Below are positions 8,141 through 16,422 of a stretch of 64,000 bases of DNA, one piece after another. Source of the stretch: Promethearchaeota archaeon (GTDB lineage: Archaea; Asgardarchaeota; Lokiarchaeia; Sigyniarchaeales; Promethearchaeaceae). The position numbers and the translations under genes are program-made. The stretch spans positions 1 to 64,000 of the forward strand of contig SDNX01000002.1 of assembly GCA_004524545.1 (NCBI GenBank), written 5' to 3'. The notes below the pieces were generated by a model. It was not told the DNA's origin, ran no database searches, and saw only the letters and a program-made list of their open reading frames with translations. Position 1 is the first letter of the stretch; the number at the start of each line of letters is the position of its first letter.

Positions 8141-8551
8141 ATGAGGTTAATTCTTGACGCAAACGTATTATTTGCTGCTTTAATAAAAGATGGGATAACC
8201 TCAAAACTCTTCCATTCAAAAAGCTTAAAGCTGTTCACTCCAGAATTTATATTTCTCGAATTTTCCAAATATGAGGATATAATTCTTGATAAAACAAAAA
8301 GGTCTAAGGAAGACTTTCGAGATTTTTTGGAATTTCTCAAAGATAAAATTAGAATAGTTCCTGTTGATTTATTTAAAGATTTTCTTAAAGAGGCAACAGA
8401 AATATCTCCAGATCCTAAAGATATAGCCTATATTGCTTGTTCTTTGGCGATTAAAGCAAAACTATGGACTAACGATAAAGCACTAAAGGGCAATCTACAA
8501 AAAGTACAAGTCATAACAACCACAGAATTATTTGAACTATTCAAAACATAA
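8141..8551 (+). CDS. vapC: PIN-domain toxin (VapC)
   Basis: The 136-residue PIN protein starts MRLILDANVLFAALIKDG, with the first catalytic Asp at residue 6. A Glu follows in FIFLEFSKYE near 39-44, and DPKDIAYIACSLAI and WTNDKAL supply the remaining acids near 90-115. A GTG at 8126 overlapping the antitoxin stop is an alternative start, but the ATG is preceded by the purine-rich GAAGGGGAA and begins at the normal family position. It forms the second vapBC pair within 2 kb. Confidence 0.85.
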   Translation: MRLILDANVLFAALIKDGITSKLFHSKSLKLFTPEFIFLEFSKYEDIILDKTKRSKEDFRDFLEFLKDKIRIVPVDLFKDFLKEATEISPDPKDIAYIACSLAIKAKLWTNDKALKGNLQKVQVITTTELFELFKT

Positions 8552-8660
8552 ATTTCGCTTAGAAGCCTTAAAACTGTATTAATATGTGAGATTTTCTCCA
8601 CTCGTGCAAACTGGTGAATGAATTCGTTTTTCATCTTTTTAACTACAAGAAACTGATTTC

Positions 8661-9704
8661 TCATTTTTCGTCATTTTTTGAAAAAGCACCGATTGCAGTC
8701 ATCAAAGTATTTAATTGTGCCTTATGTGATGTTCCAACATAGATTAGATAAATTGTATTCCCCTTTTGAATTGTTGTAGGAGTAGCAACTTCTTCACAGT
8801 CAAATGAATTTTTATTACCAACAGATAAAATTTTCTGGGATGGTCTGGTTATTGTTTTCCCATCTCCAGCAACAAATATTTCATATAATTCTGTGCATCT
8901 CACTTTATTTCCCCATGCTCTAGTACTCGCATCACAGATTATGACATATTGATCCTCTCCTATTCTTCGAATAGAGTTAGGATCTACAGTGTGCCAATTG
9001 AGAATTTTGTCATCTTCTTGCATGCCTAAACCCTCTATCGCGTTAAAAATTTGGAGTATATCCCAATGGATAGCATCATAGGATCCCCACATAGCAGTTT
9101 GAAAGTATTTTCCTCCATGAAATAGTGAATATCCAATAAATTTATGTTTAATACGATGGAATGGATTAACTGCCCATCGAAAATAGCCTGTATGGGAATT
9201 TCTAAGCTTACTTCGCAATATAATTGAATCGCGAGCTCCATTTATCCGTTGAAAATTTATTCCGTCATCGGAAGTCGAGAGTAATGTAGGTTGATTTCGT
9301 CCAAAACTTCTTAGAAAATTCTTATGATAGGTAAGATATACTTTATTATCAATGATATTTACATAAGGGGTTTCCATATGCCCCAATCCTTGTTTTCTAT
9401 CAATATAAATCGGATTTTGGGTGGGTTTATCCTTTAAATAATTAAAATTTCCATCTATAACTGCTTGGTCATAAGATTTCCAGTTTTTGGATTCTGAGGG
9501 TATTCCATTGCACAAATAAAGCCAGATTCCTCCTTTTCCTAGATGATGGTCTGTAGAAAAATACAATGCATATTCAAAAGGAAAATCCTTGATTTTGTTC
9601 ATCTTCACTAAGCAAGGATAATAAGGACCTGGTTTCGGCATTCCCTTGGGAAATTCTATGAGTTGTCCTTGTTTTTCAAAATGAAAAAAGGTTTCCGCTT
9701 CCAT
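8661..9704 (-). CDS. Glycosidase-like beta-propeller protein (GH43/GH32-like)
   Basis: The 347-residue protein has no signal peptide and repeats blade-like patterns such as FEYALYFSTDHHLG, NKVYLTYHKN, KFIGYSLFHGGKYF and NTIYLIYVGTSH. Each blade has paired strands with aromatic residues, as in five-bladed propellers of the GH43/GH32/GH117 type. The catalytic acids cannot be assigned by eye. A role in oligosaccharide hydrolysis is inferred, and fits the GH16 and GH29 genes further along. Confidence 0.55.
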   Translation of the reverse strand: MEAETFFHFEKQGQLIEFPKGMPKPGPYYPCLVKMNKIKDFPFEYALYFSTDHHLGKGGIWLYLCNGIPSESKNWKSYDQAVIDGNFNYLKDKPTQNPIYIDRKQGLGHMETPYVNIIDNKVYLTYHKNFLRSFGRNQPTLLSTSDDGINFQRINGARDSIILRSKLRNSHTGYFRWAVNPFHRIKHKFIGYSLFHGGKYFQTAMWGSYDAIHWDILQIFNAIEGLGMQEDDKILNWHTVDPNSIRRIGEDQYVIICDASTRAWGNKVRCTELYEIFVAGDGKTITRPSQKILSVGNKNSFDCEEVATPTTIQKGNTIYLIYVGTSHKAQLNTLMTAIGAFSKNDEK

Positions 9705-9798
9705 TAATTATCTACCCTATTTCTGACTCAATTCAGATCTTTTTACGACATTTTTCAATTGCTTAATTCCATAATCCATAATTCGATATTTTTTTGCC

Positions 9799-9808
9799 TA
9801 TATAAAAA
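9799..9808 (+). promoter_or_regulatory. TATA box of the methyltransferase-like gene
   Basis: TATATAAAAA lies 59 bp before the ATG at 9858 and is the clearest TATA element in the divergent 9705-9857 gap. Confidence 0.5.
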
Positions 9809-9857
9809 ATAATCAGCTCGCAAAAAGACAAAAAAATGAATAAACATTATTGGGTAC

Positions 9858-10541
9858 ATGTCTGAAAAAAACTCAATAATCGATAAAGATGATACCCCTT
9901 TACCTTTCTGGTTTATTTCTATAGTACCGGTAATGATTGTCGTTGTATTTGGTCTTTTTCTCTTTCCAGCTTCCAAATGGGCATGGGATTGGCTAGAAGC
10001 ATGGCTTCTTATAGGGGTCATGGCTGTAATTACTTTTGTTGGCTACGCTATTATAAATCAAAAGAATCCACGAGTGATTCGTAACCGTGCAAAAATCAAA
10101 AAAATTGGTCTCACGAAAGATACTAAGAAATCTGCTGAATCTGATTGGTATATCATGCCATTAATGACTATTGGATTTCTCGGAGCGTTTTTATTTCCCC
10201 CGTTGGAAAAGCGGTTTAATTGGTATCCTTCATTATTTCCGCTCCCACTATGGGCTGAGTTAATTGGATTAGTAGTAATGGCAACAGGGTTTATATTCTT
10301 AATGATCGCACAAGTCCAGAATGCATTCGCTTCCAAGCTTCTGGATATAAATAAGGCCCAAAAACTCATTGATACAGGTTTATATGCCAAAGTCCGTCAT
10401 CCGCTTTATTCAGGGGCGATTTTCTGGGCGTTGGGTTCACCAATTGCGTTAGGGTCAGTTATCGGACTAGCCGGGTCATTTCTTGTCATTCTTGCGCTCA
10501 TAATTCGCATCAAACCTGAAGAAGAAATGCTTATTCAATGA
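9858..10541 (+). CDS. Isoprenylcysteine methyltransferase-like membrane protein
   Basis: The 227-residue product has about five membrane helices. The C-terminal part carries KLIDTGLYAKVRHPLYSGA (about residues 170-188) and IKPEEEML at the end, the SAM-binding signature of the ICMT/PEMT family. Such enzymes methylate small lipidic or carboxyl substrates at the membrane. The frame stops at TGA 10539-10541, but the same frame continues with 20 more residues that look like the missing family C terminus (see 10542-10604). The protein made from this gene is therefore either truncated or depends on readthrough. Confidence 0.8.
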   Translation: MSEKNSIIDKDDTPLPFWFISIVPVMIVVVFGLFLFPASKWAWDWLEAWLLIGVMAVITFVGYAIINQKNPRVIRNRAKIKKIGLTKDTKKSAESDWYIMPLMTIGFLGAFLFPPLEKRFNWYPSLFPLPLWAELIGLVVMATGFIFLMIAQVQNAFASKLLDINKAQKLIDTGLYAKVRHPLYSGAIFWALGSPIALGSVIGLAGSFLVILALIIRIKPEEEMLIQ

Positions 10542-10604
10542 ATGGAAGGATACGAAGATTATAGAAAACGTGTGAAATATAAGCTGTTTCCTGGTATCTA
10601 TTAA
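10542..10604 (+). pseudogene. In-frame C-terminal remainder after the TGA
   Basis: Directly after the TGA the same frame encodes MEGYEDYRKRVKYKLFPGIY and then TAA. Family members usually end with GYxxYxxRVxxxLxPGI-like sequence, so this belongs to the gene. It fits a single nonsense mutation or a sequencing error. Recoding as selenocysteine is possible in principle but no family precedent or SECIS-like element was seen. Confidence 0.75.
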
Positions 10605-10660
10605 TTCCCTTTTTTCTTGTTCCATCAGATTAGAGCAATTTGAATAACAGAGCGAAGATT

Positions 10661-10792
10661 ATGGACAAATTTGGAAAATTGGCATGCTTTTCAATAGGTT
10701 TAACTATAATGAGTTGTCCAAAATCAGAACTACCAAGAATTCCAATATTTTTTGTAATGAGTGTCTTTACTGTTTGCTACCTTCTTATATGA
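10661..10792 (+). CDS. Possible 43-residue membrane peptide
   Basis: A short frame starts at ATG 10661 and ends at TGA 10792. Its second half (IPIFFVMSVFTVCYLLI) would form one membrane helix. No ribosome binding site stands out, and the frame may be chance in an AT-rich gap between the methyltransferase-like and protease genes. Confidence 0.25.
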   Translation: MDKFGKLACFSIGLTIMSCPKSELPRIPIFFVMSVFTVCYLLI

Positions 10793-10893
10793 CTAAAAAT
10801 AAGAAGAATATATATCAATTAGAACAGTTACTAACCTTCGACCACATCCATTTATTAAGCTAATACACAATAGAGGTGTTAGGAGGGTATTTC

Positions 10894-12543
10894 ATGCTAC
10901 AAAAAACAAAATCTAAAATAATACTCCTAATACTGTTATTCTCGTTTCCCCAACTATCTTTTATTCCACTATCTAATCTAAGTAAGAACTTTCTCCCACC
11001 ATACATTGCTGAGAATGATTGCATAGATGCTTGGATTATTGTTTGTGGAGATAGATCGGATCACGAGCTTTCAACACAGATTTGGCTCACATCACAATGG
11101 GTATATCACCAAGTTCAAGCTTGCGGTATTGATGAAGAGGACATATATTACATTGTTGCTGATTATGATAAAGGTTATACTGCATTTGAAGATAATATTA
11201 CGTCAGATGCCAGTCTCGAATATGCATTCCAGACTTGGGCTCCTTCAAAAGTAGGTGCGAGTGGCTTTCTTGGTGTCTATATGGTAAGTCACGGGGGTTC
11301 TAATTCCATGTCAATCACACCATTTGGTTCCTATACTGCGGCGGAATTAGACGAAGATCTGGCTGCATTTGAAGCAGCTTCAGGTTGTGATCGAATTCTA
11401 GTAATTTATGAAGCTTGTAGTGCAGGTACCTTTTTAGATGAACCTTCGGATGATAATCGAATTATTATTACCTCGACTGCACCTAGTTTAAGTTCGTATT
11501 TAAGTCCAACACCACCTAATCGGGCAATGTTTGCAGATAACTTCTTTCCATACTTAGTAGCAGGCTATTCGGTAGGAGAGGCATTTGCTCATGCTAACGT
11601 CGATATTACTGCCTTAGGTTATGGGACTTCACAAGAACCACATATAGAAGATAGCCACGATGCCATTGGACACCCTGTTAATGCTTGGGGGATACTTCCG
11701 AATGGGGGTGATGGGATTGATGCTAACCTTCTTTTCATCTGCGGTCCGTGTCAAGATATATTCATTCTACCGCCATTCTATCTCAAAATACCAATAAAGC
11801 AATGGTTCCCATGGGATCAAGTCGTGGTTACTATCCCTGTTAACGTGCAGATAGAACATACTACTGTTATTGATAGTGCACATGTTAGAGTAGTTCCTAG
11901 CAATTGGGAACCGCCGATTCCAACAGATCCCGAAGCAATGGGAGGATGGGACCAAGCAGAAGATACGTATAGATTTCCTCTAACTCTGGATCCCACAGGA
12001 TCTGGAAATTGGACGGGAATGATAGAATTGTTTGGACCAGATCGAGGTGATTATAGAATGACTTTTATCGTTGAAGACGTTGATGGAAATCGTGGTCCAA
12101 TAGCAGCTACGCAATTGGGGATAAATGATGAAGGTACAGCACCAGAAGATACTGTTGATCCTACTGTAACAATCCGCAATCCTTACGAAGGACAGATAAT
12201 TACTGAACCTATAACGGTTGTTGCTTTTGGTGCAGATGATAATTCTGGTTTGGAAGATATTCAACTTCTAATAAATGGAGATATTGTTGAAACAGAAGTA
12301 ATGCCAAATTATTTGCCATATCCTGAATTAACCTATAACTTGGATCCTGCTGCTTATGGGAATGGGGACTTAAACATCACGGCTATTGCTACGGATAACG
12401 AAGGTAATACTGCTAGCTTCTCAATAACAGTAACTATTGAAAGTAACCCGAAAATTCCAAGTTATTCCGTATGGGTACTAATGAGTGCTGTATCAGTAGG
12501 CTTGTTTGTAATCTATCTCGTTGTAAAGCGAGAAATAAAATAA
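10894..12543 (+). CDS. Legumain-like (C13, clan CD) surface protease
   Basis: A signal peptide (about residues 1-25) precedes a protease domain. The domain has MVSHGG with a catalytic His near 133 and YEACSAGTF with a catalytic Cys near 175, the His-Gly/Cys dyad order and spacing of clan CD peptidases. An Ig-like domain follows (DTVDPTVTIRNPYEG near 420, typical of cell-surface Ig repeats). The protein ends in a membrane helix with a short basic tail, so the protease would face outwards. The start is the ATG six bases after AGGAGGG at 10881-10887; a GTG upstream lies before that ribosome site. Confidence 0.78.
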   Translation: MLQKTKSKIILLILLFSFPQLSFIPLSNLSKNFLPPYIAENDCIDAWIIVCGDRSDHELSTQIWLTSQWVYHQVQACGIDEEDIYYIVADYDKGYTAFEDNITSDASLEYAFQTWAPSKVGASGFLGVYMVSHGGSNSMSITPFGSYTAAELDEDLAAFEAASGCDRILVIYEACSAGTFLDEPSDDNRIIITSTAPSLSSYLSPTPPNRAMFADNFFPYLVAGYSVGEAFAHANVDITALGYGTSQEPHIEDSHDAIGHPVNAWGILPNGGDGIDANLLFICGPCQDIFILPPFYLKIPIKQWFPWDQVVVTIPVNVQIEHTTVIDSAHVRVVPSNWEPPIPTDPEAMGGWDQAEDTYRFPLTLDPTGSGNWTGMIELFGPDRGDYRMTFIVEDVDGNRGPIAATQLGINDEGTAPEDTVDPTVTIRNPYEGQIITEPITVVAFGADDNSGLEDIQLLINGDIVETEVMPNYLPYPELTYNLDPAAYGNGDLNITAIATDNEGNTASFSITVTIESNPKIPSYSVWVLMSAVSVGLFVIYLVVKREIK

Positions 12544-12588
12544 TTCAATAACTTTTCTTTTTTTCCTCTTTTTCACTTCATTTAAAAG

Positions 12589-13284
12589 TTAAAGTCTTTC
12601 CAAGTTTGAGAAATTTCTTATTGCGTGGATTTTAAGAAGAATAGAGATTACAATATATATCGTAGATAGAGTATACACTATTGAAAGATATAATACATCA
12701 CTAATTGGAGTGTTTTCAACAATTTGGAACTGTATTATCATAGAAAATAGATAACCCACTATGAATATTGAACAGAACACCAAATTTAATATTAATAGAT
12801 TGATGTTGATTTTTCTTTCAAGCGTATGTGAATGAACCTTCTTCACTCTATAAAACCAGATAAAAATAGGCAATTGCAGCAGTACTTGGAGAACTATGTT
12901 CCCTGCAGTAAACAAATACCCAGCAACAACCATATCCCCCCAAGCTCCTACTCCTGCATAGACATAATAGATCACTGATAAAGGAACTATAACAACCAAA
13001 CCGATTGTGATGTTTCGCATAATTTTCAGTGTATTTTTGGAATTAGGATCAACAAGTGATTTCTTCATCCCAATGAAAGAAATTAATAATATTACCGTTG
13101 CAATAAAGGGAATAATAATTTTTACCCAGAATGTGATAGGATAGAGAATATCAATAGGATTAGTATTAACTTGAGGAAATATACTCAATAAAGATAAAAC
13201 ACTTTCCACAAAAATGATAACGGTGAAACCGATTAGAAAACCGAATCCAATTTTTCCTAAAAGGATGGAATTCTTCCTCTCCAT
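12589..13284 (-). CDS. Polytopic membrane protein, unknown
   Basis: The product is about 231 residues with six to seven hydrophobic segments and short charged loops. The chosen ATG gives MERKNSILLGK; a GTG 21 bases upstream would add seven residues. It lies in tandem with the membrane protein at 13403-14110, and the two may share a transcript with the small gene further upstream. No motif suggests a function. Confidence 0.65.
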   Translation of the reverse strand: MERKNSILLGKIGFGFLIGFTVIIFVESVLSLLSIFPQVNTNPIDILYPITFWVKIIIPFIATVILLISFIGMKKSLVDPNSKNTLKIMRNITIGLVVIVPLSVIYYVYAGVGAWGDMVVAGYLFTAGNIVLQVLLQLPIFIWFYRVKKVHSHTLERKININLLILNLVFCSIFIVGYLFSMIIQFQIVENTPISDVLYLSIVYTLSTIYIVISILLKIHAIRNFSNLERL

Positions 13285-13402
13285 ATTGCATTTTTTATTT
13301 AACACTGCATATAAGAATAATCCCTATAATCCATTTCTTTTGATGGTTTATAACATGTTATTAAATTGGACAAAATTGGATACAATAAAAATAAAATTAA
13401 GA

Positions 13403-14110
13403 CTAATCTTGTAATTTCAAGCCTACCCAAAGGTGACCAGTGATTTCAAAAATTGGAATCAAAATACTTAGTGTCAAACCAATATATCGATACATGATTA
13501 AAACTGTCGAATATAATTGGGAAATATCCAATGCTGCATCTAAATATAAAGTTTCAACAATATGATGAAAGAGTGTCAATGAGTACATTCCTACTATAAT
13601 AAATAGGTATATCCTTATCCAAATTGATCCTTTGGTCCTTTTCTTTGACAAATTTATCTCCGAAAATTTCGTGAAGTTTTTCCATCCCACTATTCGAATG
13701 ATGCTGGCTATAATATACAGCAATCCTGCTATTCCTGGACCGAGTTCAAACAGAACATCATTGAATCCTACTAAATTATATACAAGTATGTTGTGAAGAA
13801 TTGGGTAAAAAATCGCAATAAGATCAAGAATGATGCTAATTAGCAATGATATCCCAAAGCGCTTAACTTCAACTGTATTGTAATGCTTTTTTAAAAATAA
13901 GCCAAAAACTGCAACAATCAAACTAATAGCTAACCCAATTATTGCAAAAATTAATGAGATGTCGGATAATGTATTGAAAAGTTCGAAAGGAAACCTTTCT
14001 GGGATCAATAGATAGATTCGAAACAAGATTATGAACAGTGAATGGAGAATTAAAAAAAACCCTCTAATTAAGATGGCAATTGCAAAGTTTTTGTAGTTTT
14101 GATTTTCCAT
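13403..14110 (-). CDS. Polytopic membrane protein, paralogue of the left-edge gene
   Basis: The 235-residue product has about six membrane helices. The stretch SDISLIFAIIGLAISLIVAV near residue 48 and the helix order match the partial protein at 1-747. No cysteines, acidic pores or nucleotide motifs are obvious. The small lineage-specific membrane family has at least two members in the window, about 13 kb apart on the same strand. Confidence 0.68.
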   Translation of the reverse strand: MENQNYKNFAIAILIRGFFLILHSLFIILFRIYLLIPERFPFELFNTLSDISLIFAIIGLAISLIVAVFGLFLKKHYNTVEVKRFGISLLISIILDLIAIFYPILHNILVYNLVGFNDVLFELGPGIAGLLYIIASIIRIVGWKNFTKFSEINLSKKRTKGSIWIRIYLFIIVGMYSLTLFHHIVETLYLDAALDISQLYSTVLIMYRYIGLTLSILIPIFEITGHLWVGLKLQD

Positions 14111-14156
14111 GATTATATCTTACGATTTTATTATTTATTACGCTTCATCCTTCGAA

Positions 14157-14276
14157 TTATATTATATAAAACCCAATTACTATTAACGCAGCTAAACCAC
14201 CAATAATTGTTCCAAAAATTTGATTAAAAATATCATGTTTGAGATCTTGCTCTAGATAAATAGCAGAATGATTCAT
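14157..14276 (-). CDS. Possible 39-residue single-helix membrane peptide
   Basis: A short frame begins at ATG 14274-14276 just after GGAGG and encodes IFGTIIGGLAALIVIGFYII as a C-terminal membrane helix. The GGAGG is only one base from the ATG, which is closer than ideal. It lies 46 bp upstream of the polytopic membrane protein gene on the same strand. Too short to assign a role. Confidence 0.35.
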   Translation of the reverse strand: MNHSAIYLEQDLKHDIFNQIFGTIIGGLAALIVIGFYII

Positions 14277-14630
14277 TCCTCCGGTCTTGATATTCTATTC
14301 AAACTTACACCCAACAAAAAAAAAGAGTAATTTCGAATTTAGCCCTCGTCCCATGTTAATAATAATATCAACAAAAAAAACATTTTTGGGTAAGGTTTTA
14401 CAAAAGTGGTTTTAAATTACTTAGGGATAGTGTTATCGAAATGAAACGATATCTTTTTTGTCATTATTACATTGAAAATGTAGTCATTTGCTAAAAGGTA
14501 GCCCTAGGTATTTTTTAATTGTTCGACATCTGATTCATTTACAAACGTTTCCTTACATTTTTGTCGCACAACGTCACAATAAAGTTTAAAAATGAAACGT
14601 TATAATATTTATATTAAATGGGTGCTTGAT
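14277..14630. other. Intergenic region before the first tandem MFS gene
   Basis: This AT-rich stretch between divergent genes holds short A- and T-runs and a TATA-like TTTAAA near 14585 that could serve the MFS gene. No further gene or RNA was recognised. Confidence 0.4.
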
Positions 14631-16034
14631 ATGTTTAAAAAAATTAAAAAAGCGTATAATTATTATCCGACGGAATATTGGGTGATAATTCTAGCAGTGT
14701 TTATAGATTTAATGGGGGGATATATGTTGGGTCCCTTCTTTGGCTATTTCGTCAGTGCGCAGTTTTCCGTCAATTTTCGTGATATTGGTTTCATGTTTAC
14801 TATGTTTAGTTCAGGAGCTATCTTTGGAGGTATTTTTGGTGGCGCTATGGCGGATAAAGTGGGAAGAAAACCAGTTATAATATTTGGACTGATATCAAGC
14901 GCTTTATCATCACTCGCGATGCCTTGGATCCAGGAATTAGAGTGGTTTTACGCATTAGCTGCATTATCAGGCTTATTGGGATCAGTAGGGGGACCAGCAA
15001 GAGGAGCTTTACTAACTGATATACTCCCAGTGGAAAAAAGGGCGGAAGGATTCGGAATATTCCGAATAGCGTTCAATATCTCCGCTTTTGTAGGACCTAT
15101 AGCAGGGGGATTTATCTTTACAGCGACTGGAAATTACAAAGCATTGTTTATTTTCGACGCGGTGACTAGCGTAATAACTGCAATAATCGTATGGGTTAAA
15201 ATTCCAGAGTCACGACCTGATGCTAAACCAAAAGCCGAAGAGCAAAGCATAAAAAATATAACTGTAGATACTAACGGGACTCAATCGGCGGAAAAGAAAG
15301 GATTCGGACAAACAATGAAAGGATATATCCAAGTATTAGGTGATGGAAAATACATGTTCTATGTGGTTGTTGTGATGTTGATGTCCTTTGTATATATGCA
15401 ACTGAATAGTACACTGGGAGTTTTCTTACTAAACGTTCATGGATTCCCTGCAAATTGGTTTGGTTACTTGATAAGTGCAAATGCTGCTTTCGTAATTGTA
15501 TTTCAATGGATTATATCCCGTACTACACGTAAGTTTCCACCTTTTATTATGGTTGCAGCTGGAGTCTTCCTCTATGCCATTGGGTTTGGAATGTATGCAT
15601 TTGTTAACAATTGGGGTATGTTTTTCGTTGCAATGATTGTGATAACCATTGGGGAATGTTTATGTGCCCCTCACATGCAAGCAATGATAGGATTATTTGC
15701 TCCTGAGGACAAACGTGGGAGATATATGGCAATAGGGTCCTTTAGTTGGATTATTCCAAATCTCTTCGGTGTAGTCGCCGCAGGTTCTCTAATGGATACA
15801 GTAAATCCAAGATGGCTTTGGGTCCTTATATTTGGAGTTGGTGCTTTAGCAACAATAGGATTTTTAATATTATACAAATTGACTAAGGAACGCTTTGCTG
15901 AATACCAAAAACAACTAGAACAACATCGATCTACTCATGTAGAATCTGAAACGGTAGCCGAAACCATATCTGACAATATAGTAGAACTTCAATCAACCAG
16001 TGACGAAATTCCCGAAGTCGAAGTCAAATCTTAG
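14631..16034 (+). CDS. MFS transporter
   Basis: This 12-helix major facilitator has the loop 2-3 motif GGAMADKVGRKPV (about residues 70-82) and the motif repeated in weaker form in the second half. A charged 45-residue cytosolic tail ends DEIPEVEVKS. The ATG at 14631 follows GGGTG at a normal distance; an ATG 13 codons earlier is possible. It is a tandem paralogue of the gene at 16423-17691. The substrate is unknown. A relic of its 3' end lies at 16353-16379. Confidence 0.85.
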   Translation: MFKKIKKAYNYYPTEYWVIILAVFIDLMGGYMLGPFFGYFVSAQFSVNFRDIGFMFTMFSSGAIFGGIFGGAMADKVGRKPVIIFGLISSALSSLAMPWIQELEWFYALAALSGLLGSVGGPARGALLTDILPVEKRAEGFGIFRIAFNISAFVGPIAGGFIFTATGNYKALFIFDAVTSVITAIIVWVKIPESRPDAKPKAEEQSIKNITVDTNGTQSAEKKGFGQTMKGYIQVLGDGKYMFYVVVVMLMSFVYMQLNSTLGVFLLNVHGFPANWFGYLISANAAFVIVFQWIISRTTRKFPPFIMVAAGVFLYAIGFGMYAFVNNWGMFFVAMIVITIGECLCAPHMQAMIGLFAPEDKRGRYMAIGSFSWIIPNLFGVVAAGSLMDTVNPRWLWVLIFGVGALATIGFLILYKLTKERFAEYQKQLEQHRSTHVESETVAETISDNIVELQSTSDEIPEVEVKS

Positions 16035-16422
16035 ACTTTTTATTTTTTTATTCTTATACGACTTGAGTAGTGAAAATGATGATAGGTAAGGATTCAGAAA
16101 ACTCAAGTTCGCACCACACCATACTACAGAAATGGCTTGAGATAGGAGAACTTCCACGATCCTTACAAAAAATTACATTTTTTTATATCTCCATTAATTG
16201 CTGTTTGGATTAGGATTTCATATAACCGAAATGTTTCTTACACTATTTTTGTCGGAGAAGTTATCATGTCCTTTAACTACACTAATTGTGATTGGAAGTT
16301 GTGTTATAGAGTAATACTACAAGCGTATGGACTCTTATCAAGGAAGAATTCAGTTCCCGAAATTGAAATTAAATCATAACTTTTTACTACTTATTCCTCC
16401 ATAAATCAAAAGGTGACCTTTT
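16035..16422 (+). other. Gap between tandem MFS genes, with gene remains
   Basis: A T-rich terminator-like stretch follows the first MFS stop (16038-16053). The rest has no intact frame, but its right end carries a copy of the MFS tail (16353-16379), so the gap probably holds the remains of a third MFS gene. Confidence 0.45.
16353..16379 (+). pseudogene. Relic of an MFS gene 3' end
   Basis: The frame reads VPEIEIKS then TAA, against IPEVEVKS then TAG at the end of the MFS gene at 14631-16034. The downstream bases CTTTTTA are also shared. The changes are synonymous or conservative, which suggests that the tail came from a diverged but once functional copy. Confidence 0.65.

Noticed and set aside
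10539-10541. Selenocysteine codon at the ICMT-like TGA
   Set aside because: There is no catalytic Cys/Sec position known at this site in the family and no SECIS-like hairpin was noticed; a nonsense mutation or read error is simpler.
16101-16350. Transposon remains between the MFS genes
   Set aside because: No inverted repeats or transposase-like frame were seen; the only recognisable remains are the MFS tail.
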